Assembly (NCBI GenBank): GCA_000320605.2
Contig: KB445793.1
Span: 2,066,803 to 2,130,802, forward strand
DNA length: 64,000 nt
Direction: 5' to 3'
DNA from: Gelatoporia subvermispora B
Taxonomy: Eukaryota; Basidiomycota; Agaricomycetes; Polyporales; Gelatoporiaceae
How positions within the stretch are numbered: the first letter of the stretch is position 1; the number at the start of each line of letters is the position of its first letter. The notes under the pieces are model-generated. The model was not told the origin of the DNA. It saw nothing but the letters and a program-made list of their open reading frames with translations, and searched no databases. A program made the position numbers and the translations under genes. Positions 1-12,693 of the stretch are shown here, piece after piece.

Positions 1-3000
1 TCGCGCACAATATCCGAGCTTGCTCCGAGGCTTGCGATGCGTACTACAAGACTCCTACCGTTGTCAAGCTTTTGCGGGCCAACGCTTGGGCTAGAGAGCT
101 CACAGCATATCTTGCCCTATTCGACGGACAAGAGCGAAGGCTGACTCAGGCATTGTCAACGGAGGCTAACAAGAAACTGGACAATCTGCAAGTCAGCATT
201 CTGAAGATAGAGTCAAGGTGGGCTATTGTCCCCAAACAATCTCGAGGTCTTAGATTATTGATCCATCCCCAGCCTTGACGAGATGTTTACCATCTTCCGA
301 GACAAATTCTTATCGCCCGGCGAAGACGCGCTCCGGAAGGAGCTCACCGATACTCAGCTGGAATCTCAGCAGGATCTTGAGTCAATGCTGAGGAAACTCG
401 TGCAGAAGGAACTCAAAGGCAACTCCAAGTCGCCGAATAGCCGTGGGACCACAGTCACAGATCAGAAGTTAGAATCACTAAAGGTCGAACTACTTGAAGA
501 CACGAAGGAGACCATCAGGAAGAATGGGAAGGAATTCCAACTCAAGTTTGACGCTGCTCTGCGGAAACAAACTGAACAGCTCACACGTACAATCCAAGAC
601 AACGGCGATCGTATCATTGATAGAATCGCCAACAAGATAACTCGGAATCAACAGCGGCTTGAGCAGACACTTCGCAGAGGTCAGCGAAATATAGAACAGG
701 TCACTGAGTCCATCAGCACACCGTACAAGAAGATCAACAATCCTGTGAGTGATGAGTTGTTGTGAAGCGTATGGAAGTCGCTCATATCGGCATGGGTATG
801 CAGATCTTTGCCGATCTCTGGAAGCACATGGTACGCGACTGCATCATGAATATTTTGCATCCCGATGTGGGATATTGATGAAGAGCACAAGGGTTGGACT
901 GGCCATGCGGAATCACGCCAGTTCGTGATGGCCCTTCGCGACTATTTCAATGGAAATCTGGTAGAAGTGAAGAAATCGACGATTCGTGGTGACGCCACAA
1001 GCAACCAGATCGCACGGGATGAGTGGGCTCTTGCATACATTAGTCCGAAATGGCAGCACCGTATCATGGAGGCAATCGATGACGACGCATCAGGCTATGT
1101 TACCGTAGCTGAACTTAATAAATTCATGGATGCTCTGCCAAAAGAACTGGAATGGAGGTGTGGTTTTTCGCACTACAACGTCTCTTTCACTCAACGAACA
1201 ATGTCTAGTCTGCCATGTTGGCTCGCGTACTGGGCCGTTGGTGGGAATTTTGATCTGACGTTCGATGATCCTTTACTGATTAATCAGGATATACCTATAG
1301 GATGGCAAATGAGCTCGAGCATGTACATGTACAGGATTCGCGGCATACTTGCCGACATGCTCAGCACTCTCACTGAACTCTCGCCTGAAAATCGCGATCT
1401 GGGCGACCAGTATTTCGACGACGTGTGGCAAGAGTTACTTCCCTTGATCGCGTCACTGGAGTCTTGCCCGACTTCGAAGGCTCTACAGCAGCGATTCGAA
1501 AGCTACGTGAAGTCTGAAGAGAAACTCCTTGACGAGAATCTCAAGGAGGTGCAGTACAATATTGATGCAATAGATACACTGCAGGTCAATATCATTGGAG
1601 GCGGTAGAATTGAGAAGGTGCAGTAACGGTTACACCAAGACAAAACTATCGTGTTATTCAACGTTATCGAACAGTACATCTTCTCTCTAATGTATCTGCT
1701 GCTGAAGAGGCACCTTCAAGTTCTCCGGGGTGGTCGGCTGATGAAACTTGATGAAGAGGAGCTCGAAACATGTGTGGAGAGCGTTCAAGTCTGCATGAAA
1801 GCAATGAACTTGCGCATTTCGGACTTGACCGGTGAGATACGCACAGCTAGAGCACTGCACATGCAGCTCAGATCCACGTAGAATACTTCCAGATACAGGA
1901 GCGTAAAGTAGATCTTCAATCCCAATTCGAGACGACAGCTTGTGGAACGGTATGCCTGATTATCGCTACTAGCCACGAATTCTGATGTAGCATTCATGTA
2001 GTTCAAGTATTTATACAATTCGCAAGACCTCTGGACTGCGGAACAGGTAGAAAGTCACTCCGTGGGCGACTTCGATAGGGTGCACGCTTGGGAAGAAATC
2101 GAAGAAATGCCAACAAATGACGAGACGCCGTCCACTCCTAAATTCATTGGAGTCTCGAAGAGTCCGACAGTGTCTTCCGTGGCTGACGTTGAGGGTCCGC
2201 ATCACAGGTGAGCAACATTCTTCGACGGCCGGCTTGTGACTGAAATTCGCCAGATTCGATTGCGATTCGTGCAGCAAGACTATTGTCGGCGAGCGCTATA
2301 TCTGCGTTGCATGCTTCAGTCCACAGGATGATGTTCGAGGCACTGTGGACTTCTGTAACAACCCCGAATGCTTTCGTCCAGGTGGGCGGTCGCTATTCGA
2401 CCCTCGACACACTCAAGATCATGGAACACTGCTCAAAGTCCGATACTATCTCCACTGGAACGACCATGCATCCGTCCTCCGACTCGCGAGGTCCGTAGCA
2501 GAGCGCTGTCGAGTATTCTTCGAGGAATCAGCCCTCGTGGGTGAAGTGAATACCACAGATATCATACCTGTGAATGAAGGCGTCTCCGACGACAGGACTG
2601 GGTCGTCTCTACAGGAAAATTTTAGCACTCAGCGTGACACACACAAAAACTCAGACCAGCCTGCCAATTCCGACGATGCGGGTCAAGCGAATATGTTTCA
2701 TGGGGCGCCGATAAACGCAGTTGAGCGCACTGACGTTGAAGAGAAGCAGACGGAGGTCGCTGAGACAGATATAAAGAGATCAGAAGCTGGAGACGCCCCT
2801 GAGCTCCAAGGTATAACACATCCTCTCCCACAAGAAAATGGGGAACATGTCGGAGGCAGCGGAGTGGCTGAAGAAGCCTACACAGAGAAGGACGGTGGTG
2901 ACAACAAATCTCAAGGAAGCTCAGATTCGTCTGCGGGAGGAGAAACTGACGAGTCCAGGGCAATAGAAGACCGAGGATGTGCGGTTTGCAGGAAGCCACT

Positions 3001-3632
3001 CCTCTCGCCTCCTTGTTGGGTTTGCTTAAAGTGTACAGGATATTGTAAGTGTTGCTGAATATGGAAACGCCATGAACTTCTCACAGCGGTATAGGGATAC
3101 CCGATTACTTCTTGTGCGACGAGTGCGAGAGCAACCGACTACTGGCATGTCATTCTTGTGGGACTACATACGAGCAACCGAGTTGGTATTTCGGTTACAA
3201 GGACGGTCAGTTTCTGCCCGCTTGATCTTACGGCGCTAGTACCTCATCTCCCATCAAACCCTAGATGATCCATTCATGTGTCAGTCGTGCATCAGAGAAG
3301 GCAAATCAGGGGATGCAAGCACCGATTGGCATATCTATACCCACCCTTTACTCAGATATCACCACACGGCTGCATCCATGACTGACTGTGCTGCGTCTGT
3401 CATGCCACCGGAGGATCAATTAGCCGCCGTGCATCAGGATATGAAGATTGTACAAGACAAGGTCGAAAGTCTTCAAGAAAAGATGGCGGAGGTTCAGGAG
3501 CAAATGCGCCGGATGGAGGAGCACTTCAGCTGCCTTGTCGCCAAGTTCGAGTCACCGATGCAGGCTACCATGAACGGTGGAGGGTTACTGAATGGGCAGG
3601 CGGGCAGTGATCAACAGTTGTTGCTCGAATGA
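1..3632 (+). CDS. EF-hand / ZZ-type zinc-finger protein, 3' part (5' end outside window)
   Basis: The reading frame is open from the left edge, so the gene starts outside the window. It is spliced from about ten pieces, with introns near 219-272, 744-800, 829-880, 1157-1208, 1240-1300, 1617-1672, 1826-1880, 1949-2000, 2208-2260, 3044-3090 and 3207-3265. In order it encodes a helical, Gln/Lys-rich coiled-coil region (about 280-750), a canonical EF-hand loop (DDDASGYVTVAE, about 1080-1115), a helical domain, a ZZ-like zinc finger (Cys pairs in CDSCSKTIVGERYICVAC, about 2260-2320), a Ser/Glu/Asp-rich linker, a second cysteine cluster beginning CAVCRKPL (about 2975-3290), and a final coiled coil before the stop at 3630-3632. 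The domain order resembles basidiomycete-specific EF-hand/ZZ proteins of unknown role. Calcium and zinc binding are inferred from the motifs; no enzymatic function is claimed. Confidence 0.8.
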
Positions 3633-4252
3633 ACGAAGGAGGACTGGTCTGAATAGGCACAATAGTTGGACAGCATGTTCGAAGGAGCTGGAAGGATCGT
3701 ATTGGTGACAATTCGGTCAGTGTACGCATGCCCTTTTCACCATGGACCGCCTCTTGTTCGCTCGCCTGGTCTCTTGTTTCAGAACTTTCTGATGCCCTCT
3801 CGAGATGGATCACGTTGTAGGATAGTACGTTTTTCCTTGTTCCTCGTCCTGGAATGTGAAAATTGTTGCTTTACCGTCCGTATTAAGGATATGACAGTTG
3901 AAACTTGTGAACCTCAGATTTCTTAGGAATCTATGGTGTTCCATGCATACGCCTCTCAAAATTGGGCCGTATGATGGGAGAGGCAGACCTTCAGCTAAAG
4001 CTCCTAGTCTCCGTAGAGCATTGTAGGATGTCGGCACTGAGATCGTCTCAGCTAGGTGTACACTGAAATTCTTGCAAAGAGTACGGTACTTGGTACTTAC
4101 TGCAATGCAGTAACTGCATACGCCCAATGCGGCCACGTGATGTATGTATACGTAGCGCGACGCGACAAGAACGATCAAGCAGTTTCGCGCGACCGCGGAC
4201 CAACCGCGGACAAGCTGCACTCACTCACTTAGCCTCCGTCCAACGCACCTCC

Positions 4253-5990
4253 ATGCCTGCCTCTTCGCCATCCACACTCATCGCAGATGCACTCGCATCC
4301 TTCTCAAAAGCAACAAACCTAGCGGTACGCCATTTTCTTCCTGCCTTGTGAACCGGATATGCAACTTCCGAATACAGTTCACGACTGTCGAAGACAATGC
4401 GCGCGCCGAGGTGGCTCGTGTGCGGGTGGACGCGGAAAAGGCACGAGCGGACGCAGAGAAAGCACGTGCGGAACGCGATGAGGCGCGTGGGACACTTCAG
4501 GAGCTCAGGATCGAGGAGAAGGAGTGGACGAGGAAGATAGAGGGACTAAGAGCATCGGTGCGTGGTACGGATTAGCCTCGGAGTGTGGCTTACTCTTCCG
4601 TCGCCAGTTGGACAAGGCAGACATCACCGTGCGTATGAAGTTTCATCTTGGAAGTGATAGAACTAACCAGAGATACATAGATCAAACACCAGACAGAAAC
4701 GATCACACAGTTGCGCGCGGAGGTGCAGCAGTGGAAGCTGCAGCTCACGCGGCTTGAAGAAACCTCGCGACAGGAGGTACTCGCGTGGAAGGAGCAATGC
4801 ATGCGCGCAGACGACGAACGCTGCAGATTGTCTGCACGCGTCGAAGAGCTCGTCACGGACCAGCTAGCCGTGCGTTTATGCTTTCCGTCTATCTTTTCCT
4901 TGTATTTGACTACCACCGTCGTCCGATTTACGTGACGTTTCTCCTGATTTCAGTGGAACACCAATGCAAATGCCGCCCTCGCTCTCGCGGCTGCACCATA
5001 CACCAGTCGTCCATCATACCGCCCCCTCACAGTAGATGCGTCCGGCCTCGAGCCATCCACCACCTCCACCCTCGCGAAGCGCGCCTCAACAAGCTCCCAC
5101 GTACCCTCATTCCCCAACCGCGGCGCATCTCCTGTCTACTCCGAGAGTGTACCTCCACCTCCGACCCGACGCTCCAAACCCGCCAGCCAGATTCAACGGC
5201 CACCGTCGCCAGCACCTTCCACCGGCGCGCCCGCCCGTGTACCGCACCCAAAGACGCTGCCACAACCAGGCGCTCAGGTCAAAACCTTGCGCTTGTCCGC
5301 TGCCACGCAACCCGATCCCGGCGCGTCTCCTGCGCGTGGAATGACCCGAGCGCGCGTCATCCGCCGTGTGCAGGCCGTCGTCGAAGTGAAGCACGAGTCT
5401 TCAGACGACGAAAACGTGCCCCCTCCTCCGCCCGTCCGGCGCGCGCCGCGATCCGTGTCTCAGGGCGCGTATGTCTCGGTCGATGAAGCGGGCGGGCCAG
5501 AAGCCGGCGAGGACTCGGGAGAGGGCTCGGAGTATGAGCCAGATAAGCCGGCACGTGCAGGGCAGCGGCGCGACTCGCAGGCGCGGGCTCAAGCGGCGCG
5601 ACAGAGACGCAAGAGCGCGGTCTGGGCTGAAGACCAGATTCGGAGGCATGCAACCGCGGCGGAAGCTGCTGGTGCACAGCAAGAGGAGAGCGAGGACGAT
5701 GAGGAGGTGGCGCGCGTGAAACAGAGACCGCGACCACGGCCTCCGGTGGACTCTGACGATGATGACGAGCTCTTGATGGGGCCTGATGTGCGTTGTTGCC
5801 CTTTCGATGACGCGAGCGTGCGTTTTGATGATTGTGGCAGACGTCGAGGGAAGAGCATCCGACGCAGGTACCGAAGCCTCGGGCTAGTCTTGCAAAGACA
5901 CCAGCGAGCAAGAAGCGTAAGCTCGATAGTGAGCATGTCTTACACACAGGGAGGACTCCCGCAACCAAAGTGGCCAGAAAAAAGCCGTAG
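4253..5990 (+). CDS. Coiled-coil protein with basic nuclear-type C-terminus
   Basis: Six exons fit one reading frame: 4253-4324, 4378-4557, 4608-4628, 4681-4869, 4954-5788 and 5841-5990. Introns are 50-84 nt with GT-AG ends, and exon 3 is a 21-nt microexon. Residues about 25-150 form a long coiled coil rich in Ala, Arg and Glu (repeated VDAEKARADAEKARAER pattern). The middle is Pro/Ser-rich and followed by alternating acidic and Arg-rich tracts. The C-terminus is strongly basic, with a KKRKL-type nuclear localisation signal and a KVARKKP end. I do not recognise the family; the layout (N-terminal coiled coil, disordered centre, basic tail) suggests a nuclear or chromatin-associated protein, which is only an inference. 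The start is the first ATG that opens directly into the conserved frame. Confidence 0.75.
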
Positions 5991-6548
5991 CAATGTCTTC
6001 ATTTGTATCACTACAACAGGCAGGTGGGAGGTTTGTTTATGTTTCGTCGCAAACCCTCGGGACTCCGTACTACATAACAGCTATCCTTATTTTCTGCGTC
6101 AACGTCCCTGTATCGCTGATTTCGTCTCCTGTATGTTAGTTCAAACCGCATGTGTTACCACTCTCTCGCTTGTCCGAGTCACGCGCAGCCGCCGAAGAAA
6201 CACTCAATCAACATGTCATCCAGCCAGTCGTCATTGCGGCTGTGGTTGCTTCCGTGTTACCATTGTTGCGCGCTATACAAATACATCGTGTACAACCCTC
6301 GCCGTCCATTCTCACTAAGGTATAATCTACGGGCCGATCTGATCTACACCCTCGACGTTCGAGTGTACGGAGTTTTCTTGAACGACGTTCGACCGGGCGA
6401 CATCAGGTAGAATTCTGCTCGTGGGTTGGTCGCCCAACACGCCATCAACCTTGAGGTCTGTCTCCTCTCTCGCACCCTCTTTCAAACCAGGTGCCTTGCG
6501 GCTCGTTATCGGTTCAGTTGGTTCGTTCTGACATAGATGTCAGATATC
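5991..6548. other. Intergenic, no supported gene
   Basis: Short open frames exist on the plus strand, but none has a recognisable domain or a coherent splice structure. Confidence 0.5.
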
Positions 6549-6746
6549 TCAATGCTGGGGCCGGGTGGGACTACGGGCGCTCACATTTGGCGGGTTGCGG
6601 AAGTACTCGTCATTGATATCATGGTCTGTAACTGCGGGGCGGTCAACGACCTGGTATTCCTTCTTGAACTTCTGGTCATTGTTATCCGCATGGCGGCCAA
6701 CCCGCGCAGAAGGAAAGTCCTCCTTCGAGTCCTTGTGAAGCGACAT
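6549..6746 (-). CDS. Possible small hypothetical protein (65 aa)
   Basis: A single-exon ATG frame of 65 codons with a charged, non-repetitive sequence (starts MSLHKDSKEDFPSARVG). A TATATA box lies at 6779-6784, only 33 nt upstream of the ATG on the coding strand, which would leave almost no leader. There is no signal peptide, membrane segment or known domain. It could be a real stress-type small protein or a chance ORF in the gap between its neighbours. Confidence 0.25.
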   Translation of the reverse strand: MSLHKDSKEDFPSARVGRHADNNDQKFKKEYQVVDRPAVTDHDINDEYFRNPPNVSARSPTRPQH

Positions 6747-7245
6747 TATTGTGGTACGAGAGAGCGAATTTGTGTGTGTATATAGACTGCAGATGAGTTC
6801 GCGGTTGTGAGATGGAGAAACTGGGCTGTCTGGGAGTCTCTTATACGCAGGGCATCCTGGCGCAGAGCTGGGGAGTGCGGAGGGGTGCGTCACTCTGATG
6901 TCAGTGTCGCCACAACAAGATCATGCCTGCTGCTTTTGGTATGAGACTTACCTTATCCAGGCGTGAGTGTTCCAAGGTGCTGGCTGAATTCTCCACGCAC
7001 CGAGTAAGCACGCCATCGTTCGAGCCTCTTCGGGTTCAAATTACCGTGAAAATACATTACAGAATTCGTGTTCATTTTGGCCTGTATATTCAATTGTCCC
7101 CAATTAAATGCTTGTCACGCACCCATAAACTAGCGCTCATGCGATAGTGATCAGCCGACGAGCGCTACAGTGATCTGCACTCACCAACACCGTTGGCGGT
7201 ATCACTTTGCTATCCCAGTCTTCTATAGCCTGATACTCGGAGGCA
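6747..7245. other. Intergenic, no supported gene
   Basis: Probable promoter space for the downstream aminotransferase gene. I see no coding signal. Confidence 0.5.
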
Positions 7246-8809
7246 ATGGCAAGCAAGCTCGCATTCCGCATCTCGCGCAACATCGAGCGCACAGGCCGTC
7301 CCCCGTAAGTGCGCCGCCTTCAACCCGCCCCTGCCTGCACCGGAACGCACTGCGCCACCGCGTCGTCTGCTATGTCCAAGTCAAATTACCAACTGTCCTG
7401 GTGACCACGCCCTAGGATTCCGCAGGCGTACAAATGGGCCGAGGCCTACGTGAGCACGCCCGCGCGCCCGCTGCTCGACATGTCGCAGGGTGTCCCGGGC
7501 ATTCCGCCACCACGCCCGTTGCTTGAGCTGCTCGGCGCAGCAGCATCCTCGGCATCGACATGCGGATACGTGCCGAATGCAGGAGAGAGACTGCTAAGAG
7601 AGGCGGTGGTAAAGGAGATGAAGTACGTGTATGGCGAGGACACCGATGTCGTACCGGAGGACATCTCGATCACTGCTGGCTGCAACATGGCGTTTGCAGC
7701 CGCAGTATCTGCGCTTGCCGATGCGGGTGATGAAATAATTCTTCCAGTACCTTGGTACGTGAGCTGTCCTTCGATGAAATGAGCCGGACGGACTGAAGTT
7801 ATGACACAGGTACTTCAACCATGAGTATGTCTTGGCAACTCGTCCTTCTGCTACTGACCTCATGCAAGCCAAACAGAATGACCCTTAGTATGCTGGGCGT
7901 GAACACTGTTGTTCTAAAGACGTCTTCAGAAGAAGGCTTCATGCCCTCCCCTGAGAGATGCGTGGCGCTCATCACACCAAAGACAAAGGCTATCGTTCTC
8001 GTCTCTCCCAACAACCCAGTGAGCACCTATTGGACCACTTATTGAACCACGCTGATGTTGTATGAAAGACCGGCGCCATTTACCCGCCCTCCCTCATTTT
8101 TTCCTTTGCCAAGCTCGCCCGTGCCAACAATATCGCCCTGATAATCGATGAGACCTATCGCGACTTCATCACCTCCGGCGTCCCACACCACCTCTTTTCC
8201 CCCTCCACCCCTTCCACGCCCGATCCTCACTCCGACTCAGAACCATGGTCCTGGCGCACAACGTTCATCCACCTGTATTCCTTCTCCAAGGCGTATTGCA
8301 TTCCGGGACACCGCGTTGGCCTCGTCTGCGCGTCGCCCACGCTACAGCCCGCGCTACACACCGCACTGGACAATTTTCAAATCTGCGCACCGCGCCCGCC
8401 GCAGCTCGCGCTCGCGCCACTCCTCACATCACTCCGCCCATTTGTCCGCGGCACCGCCGACGCGCTCGCCGCACGCCACAAACTCTTCCACGCCTGCCTC
8501 CCGCGCGCATGGCACGTCGGTGCGCAGGGCGGGTACTACGCGTTTGTGCGCCACCCGTTCAAGGGTGTGCGCGCGCAGGAGGTGTGCCGCAGACTTGCAC
8601 AGGAGATGGGCGTGGTGTGCCTTCCCGCGGGATTCTTTGGCCCAAGGATGGAGGAGGGTGGCGAGGGCGGTGAGGAGGAGAGGTGGATTAGGTTCTCCGT
8701 GGCGAATGTGGATGATGAAAAGGTCAAGCGTGTGTGTCTGAGGCTGCGGGAGGCGGAGCGGGTGTTCGAATGGGAGGTTGAGAGTCACCACGCTCTGAGT
8801 CAGAACTGA
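7246..8809 (+). CDS. PLP-dependent class I/II aminotransferase
   Basis: Five exons: 7246-7304, 7416-7754, 7810-7824 (a 15-nt microexon), 7877-8018 and 8069-8809. The product of about 430 residues has the fold-type I landmarks: the substrate-site segment LLDMSQGVPGIPPPRPLLE, the glycine-rich cofactor loop (ITAGCNMAFAA), SPNNPTGAIYP, the pyridine-binding aspartate in IIDETYRDF, and the Schiff-base lysine in YSFSKAYCIPGHRVG. It should transfer an amino group between an amino acid and a 2-oxo acid in the cytosol. The sequence most resembles the aspartate/kynurenine-type aminotransferase branch, but the substrate cannot be read from motifs. The C-terminus has a Glu/Gly-rich insertion before the last strand. 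A reductase gene lies 0.9 kb downstream on the same strand. Confidence 0.9.
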
Positions 8810-9670
8810 GAGGTAAGACGGCGCTTCCGGTGAAGTGACGGGTGGAGGGGGATTTCTTACATGGGTGATTTGCTTAAGAGGCAAGTGCATTCGTCGAGAC
8901 ATCTAAGATTTGGATATCGCGCACAATGTTTTCTCGTCTGTCTGGACAGAACTCAAGACATAATTGTGCGTCGGAACCAAGATGAGATTGACTCGCGACC
9001 AGACTCTTCCGAGTTTCTAGGGCATTACTGTATTGCAGCCCGTAGGCTCCTGGTGGCGGCTGTCTCCTGTAGACTCCAAGCGCCTGTTCACAACGGCCTA
9101 CTGAACGTAATCACGTTTGAAGCGCTGAACCAGTTGCTACTAACGGCACTAATCTGAGACATAAGGCTCGTCTTCATGCTCTGACAGGACCTCTTAGTGC
9201 GATGGATTACCGCGAATCGGGAGAAATGTCTTGATCAAGTCTCAAACCCCACCTCGAATTCGTCGCACAAATTCCCTCGCTAACTCGCATCTTTCGTGAA
9301 ATGTCTAGCACGACGTACGTTCATATGCGGCAGCGCCCTGAGTCTGCTTTGTCGGTCATTACAACAACGAAGTGCTCCTGTCAGGGTTTCCACCGCTGGT
9401 CACTGGACGCACACTAGAGGTCTGGTCTGGCAGAACTCAACGTAATCGTGCGCCTCAGGCGCGCGAGCCTCTCCACCACAGACCAATTCGCCCTAGTCTT
9501 ACGTCCGACTCAGTTTAAAGTTATTCGTGTGCAATTGCACAGAATCGTCTCATACTACGAGAGTTTAAATAGTTCGAGGTTCCACCTGTCCTTGACTCTT
9601 TTCCCGACGACCTGCTCTCCCGGCTTGTTAACTTACGGCTTCGAGTCATCTTGTAGCAGTCTCAGGATCC
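8810..9670. other. Intergenic, no supported gene
   Basis: Only short frames without domains. Probably the terminator of the aminotransferase and the promoter of the reductase. Confidence 0.5.
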
Positions 9671-10937
9671 ATGACAATGCATACCCGACAGAAGGCTCTC
9701 TTGCTGAAGTCTAGGCAGGCAGAATTTGCAGTCGAGGAGATTGCTGTACCCCGGCCTGGTTCTGGCGAAGTGCTGATCAAAGTCGAATCGGCCGCTCTGA
9801 ATCCTGTAGACTGGAAGATACCAGCTTGGGGATTCCTGCGCGAGACATATCCTACCATCATTGGTTTCGATGGAGCAGGCACTGTGGAGGAGCTCGGCGA
9901 TGATGTGACAGAAGTGGCCAAAGGAGATAGAATGTAAGTGCAATTTACGTGCAGCTTATCGAGACCTTTGTCTGAAAAAATGCAGCATCTTCCAGGGCGG
10001 CTTGACAGAGGCGTCCGCTACATTCCAGCAATTTGCCGCAACGAAGGCCTCGCTCGTTGCCAAGGTACGTAGATATGAGTGCCACTTGAGCCAACGACTG
10101 AATTCTCTAATAGATTCCATCGACCCTGACATTTGACCAGGCCGCGTCAATTCCGGGAGCCCTTGCTACAGCAGCGTTGGGATTGTTTAATCCATACGTA
10201 ATGGAACGCAGCGTAAGGCTATTCCCACCTTGGGAAGTAGGGGGGCGCGGGAACTTTGCCGATGTCCCGTTCATGGTCTTGGGCGGGGCAAGCAGCGTCG
10301 GGCAATATGGTACGAATGCTTCCATTGTCGAATTTACTGCACAACGCTGAAGTCTGGCTAGCTATCCAACTTGCTAGCCTTGCTGGCTTCTCGCCTATCA
10401 TCTGCACAGCCTCACTTCGCAATGCCGAATTGGTCAAAGGCATCGGCGCCACCCACGTCCTCGATCGAAACCTATCTGCGGAGGGGCTGAAAGCCGAAGT
10501 GCTCAGGATTACCTCCAAACCAATCAATGTTGTTTTTGATGCTATTTCTCTATCGGAGACGCAAGACGTTGCATACGAGCTCATCGCGCCCGGTGGTCAC
10601 CTCGTTATCATGTGGCCCGACGCCGTCGACGAGAGGAAAAAAAGTGCTCAGCCGTTCAAGAACATCGTATTCGTCTTTGGCGCGATAGCTGCTCCCGAGA
10701 ATCAGAAATTGGGGATCAGCTTATGTTCGAAGCTTACCGCGCTGCTTGAGGAAGGCGCTATCAAGGTATGGGTCGAACCTCTGCTCCCTTTGCTGGAAGT
10801 TGACGACAGCACTGCAGCCGATGCGTGTAGAGGTGCTTCCGGGCGGACTTTCAGGTGTCCCTCACGGACTTGAGCGACTTAGGAATGGTCAAGTTAGCGC
10901 TTTGAAACTCGTCGTTCGTCCTCAGGAAACTGAGTGA
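9671..10937 (+). CDS. GroES-like medium-chain dehydrogenase/reductase (trans-enoyl-reductase type)
   Basis: Five exons: 9671-9933, 9986-10064, 10114-10309, 10362-10765 and 10818-10937, all with introns near 50 nt. The protein has an N-terminal GroES-like domain with the ALNPVDWKI and GFDGAGTVEELG motifs, then a Rossmann domain with the nucleotide-binding segment VLGGASSVGQYAIQLAS, and a C-terminal half ending in the usual LPGGLSGVPHGLERLRNG stretch. It has no clear structural-zinc cysteine set, so it fits the zinc-independent branch that includes ToxD- and LovC-like enoyl reductases. It likely uses NADPH to reduce an activated double bond or carbonyl. A second in-frame ATG lies two codons downstream of the chosen start. 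No polyketide synthase is in the window, so a role in a metabolite pathway is only possible. Confidence 0.88.
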
Positions 10938-12025
10938 TAGATGTGCGGTGCGGTGAGATAGGTGTACGATACAATGCGATAGGTGTACAGTACGTAGCAA
11001 ATTATCACAGAAGTAAGATACTTCAGAGTGTCCAGCACATCGTCGAAGTATCATAGGGGCCAGTATTTCAGGTATCTATATCAATGCTTAGCTACCATGG
11101 AATCGTAGCTGCCCCATGAATGTGAAATTCATGAATGACTTCCGGGTTTAAAAGACCAGGGTAGCATACGAAAAATGTTGTATCTGATTTGGCACCGCTT
11201 TTCCTGCTTTGGGAAACCAAAGCATAAAAAGCGGGAAGACCCCAGTCCAAGATGGCTGGGTTTCTCCACTTTCGCTTCATTTTCGGTTAATAGGCGCCAA
11301 CCGAAAAAGACACCAAAAGTGGTGAAAGTATTGTCCACACATATCGAATTTCCGCCCTATTGCGAAAAAAGTTTGCAGTTTGCGATATGCCTCAATAGTT
11401 GATTGAGACCTAGCTATGTCGAAGTGGCACCGGTTGTCCGAACTTCAGGTCATCGCTTTCTGAGGCCTGCGTCGAGATGCATGCTTTAACTTCTGTCCGT
11501 AGGGCACTCAGCGCTCATCGCTCAGATTTGAAACCTAGTGATATTCTGATACTGCAGCACCGGATGCCTCGAAATTTTCAAGCCAAGTACTCCTTTATCG
11601 ACGCTCATGATGTGTGATTCCGCAGACCTCAGATGATGCAAGTTGTCGGATCATGTTCTGCGTTCACAGATCGTTCTAAGCTAACAATACAGTTTCGATC
11701 ACAGTAACTGGGAGCGATTGGAATGGGTGAATGGATGTTTCGTGGTTCAGAGAATGAGACATGAATGATAAAGGAACGGATGGAGCCCTGCTCGAGTAAA
11801 TAAGGGATAAATACAGGAACCTTGGAGAATGGGGAGGGATCGCAGACGAGTTGGCCTATGCACTATGGACATATTCATATGGTGTTGTCAGAGATGGAGA
11901 AGAGTGGACGAGGTGGAGTATTGCTTGATTCGGGTGTTTTATGTTGGTATCACAAGTTGCAACTGATGTCTTGACGTCGCAGATGTCAGCCAGAGAACGC
12001 GATGGGCGATGGAGATGACCGGCGC
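10938..12025. other. Intergenic, about 1.1 kb, no supported gene
   Basis: Overlapping short frames around 11.09-11.40 kb on both strands are not joined by plausible splice sites and match no family I know. The stretch may hold decayed sequence. Confidence 0.4.
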
Positions 12026-12693
12026 TTAGGAGCGCATGACGAGGATGGCGGTGAGGACGATGACGACAACGATGAGGGCGAGGAGGCAAGACGCAAAGAG
12101 GCAGCGCTTGGCCCACTTAATCTCTGAGCGCCGCATGATTTCCATCAGCTCCTTGCGCTCGGCTTCCGTCTTGGTGGAAGCCCACTCCTCAGGCTCGCGG
12201 GGAGGCGAGAGAAGGATGAGGGCGCCGGCAATCCAAAAGAGGGGGAACACTGCAGAGTGGCAATGAGCGACTGTTTAGTAATCGAATGCAAAGATTACTT
12301 ACAGAATCCGAACTTGAAGAGGTACATGGCAAGGGTGGGGAACTCGGCCTTGCGAGTGTATGCAGGAGGGTCCGCAACATACGGCGGAGGGGCATCCTGC
12401 TGCAGCGGCTCGCGGACAGCGTCGTGGCGACTGTCCTGAGTCCCAGCGCGACGGGTGACGCCGAAGAAGTCGTCGATGGGGTTCGTCCCTTCTTCCTCGG
12501 CGGGAGACTGGGCGCGGGGCGCGGGGGTCTGCGCGGCGGGAGGCGCGGCGAGCTCGAGCTCGACCGGGACATGCACGCCGGAGATGGTTTGAGCCTCGAG
12601 GTCGGTCTCGGTGGGCGCACGGCGCCAGCTACCCAACAGGGAGCGGACCTTGGAGATGGAGGAGGCCGGAGTGGGAGTGATCTGGGCAGACAT
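12026..12693 (-). CDS. Conserved fungal two-transmembrane protein
   Basis: Two exons (12303-12693 and 12026-12250) joined by a 52-nt intron. The N-terminal 120 residues are Pro/Ala/Ser-rich and likely cytosolic, with a PPPYVADPPAY tract. Two hydrophobic segments follow: one spanning the splice junction (FGFLFPLFWIAGALILL) and one at the extreme C-terminus (CLLALIVVVIVLTAILVM). They are separated by a charged loop with EEWASTKTEAERKEL. This arrangement matches an uncharacterised 'serine-rich' membrane-protein family widespread in fungi; its function is not known to me. A TATATA element at 12800-12805 sits about 107 nt upstream of the ATG on the coding strand. Confidence 0.82.

Noticed and set aside
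3810..4220. 136-codon minus-strand open frame between the first two genes
   Set aside because: No ATG at its start, no domain, no intron or promoter context; probably chance.
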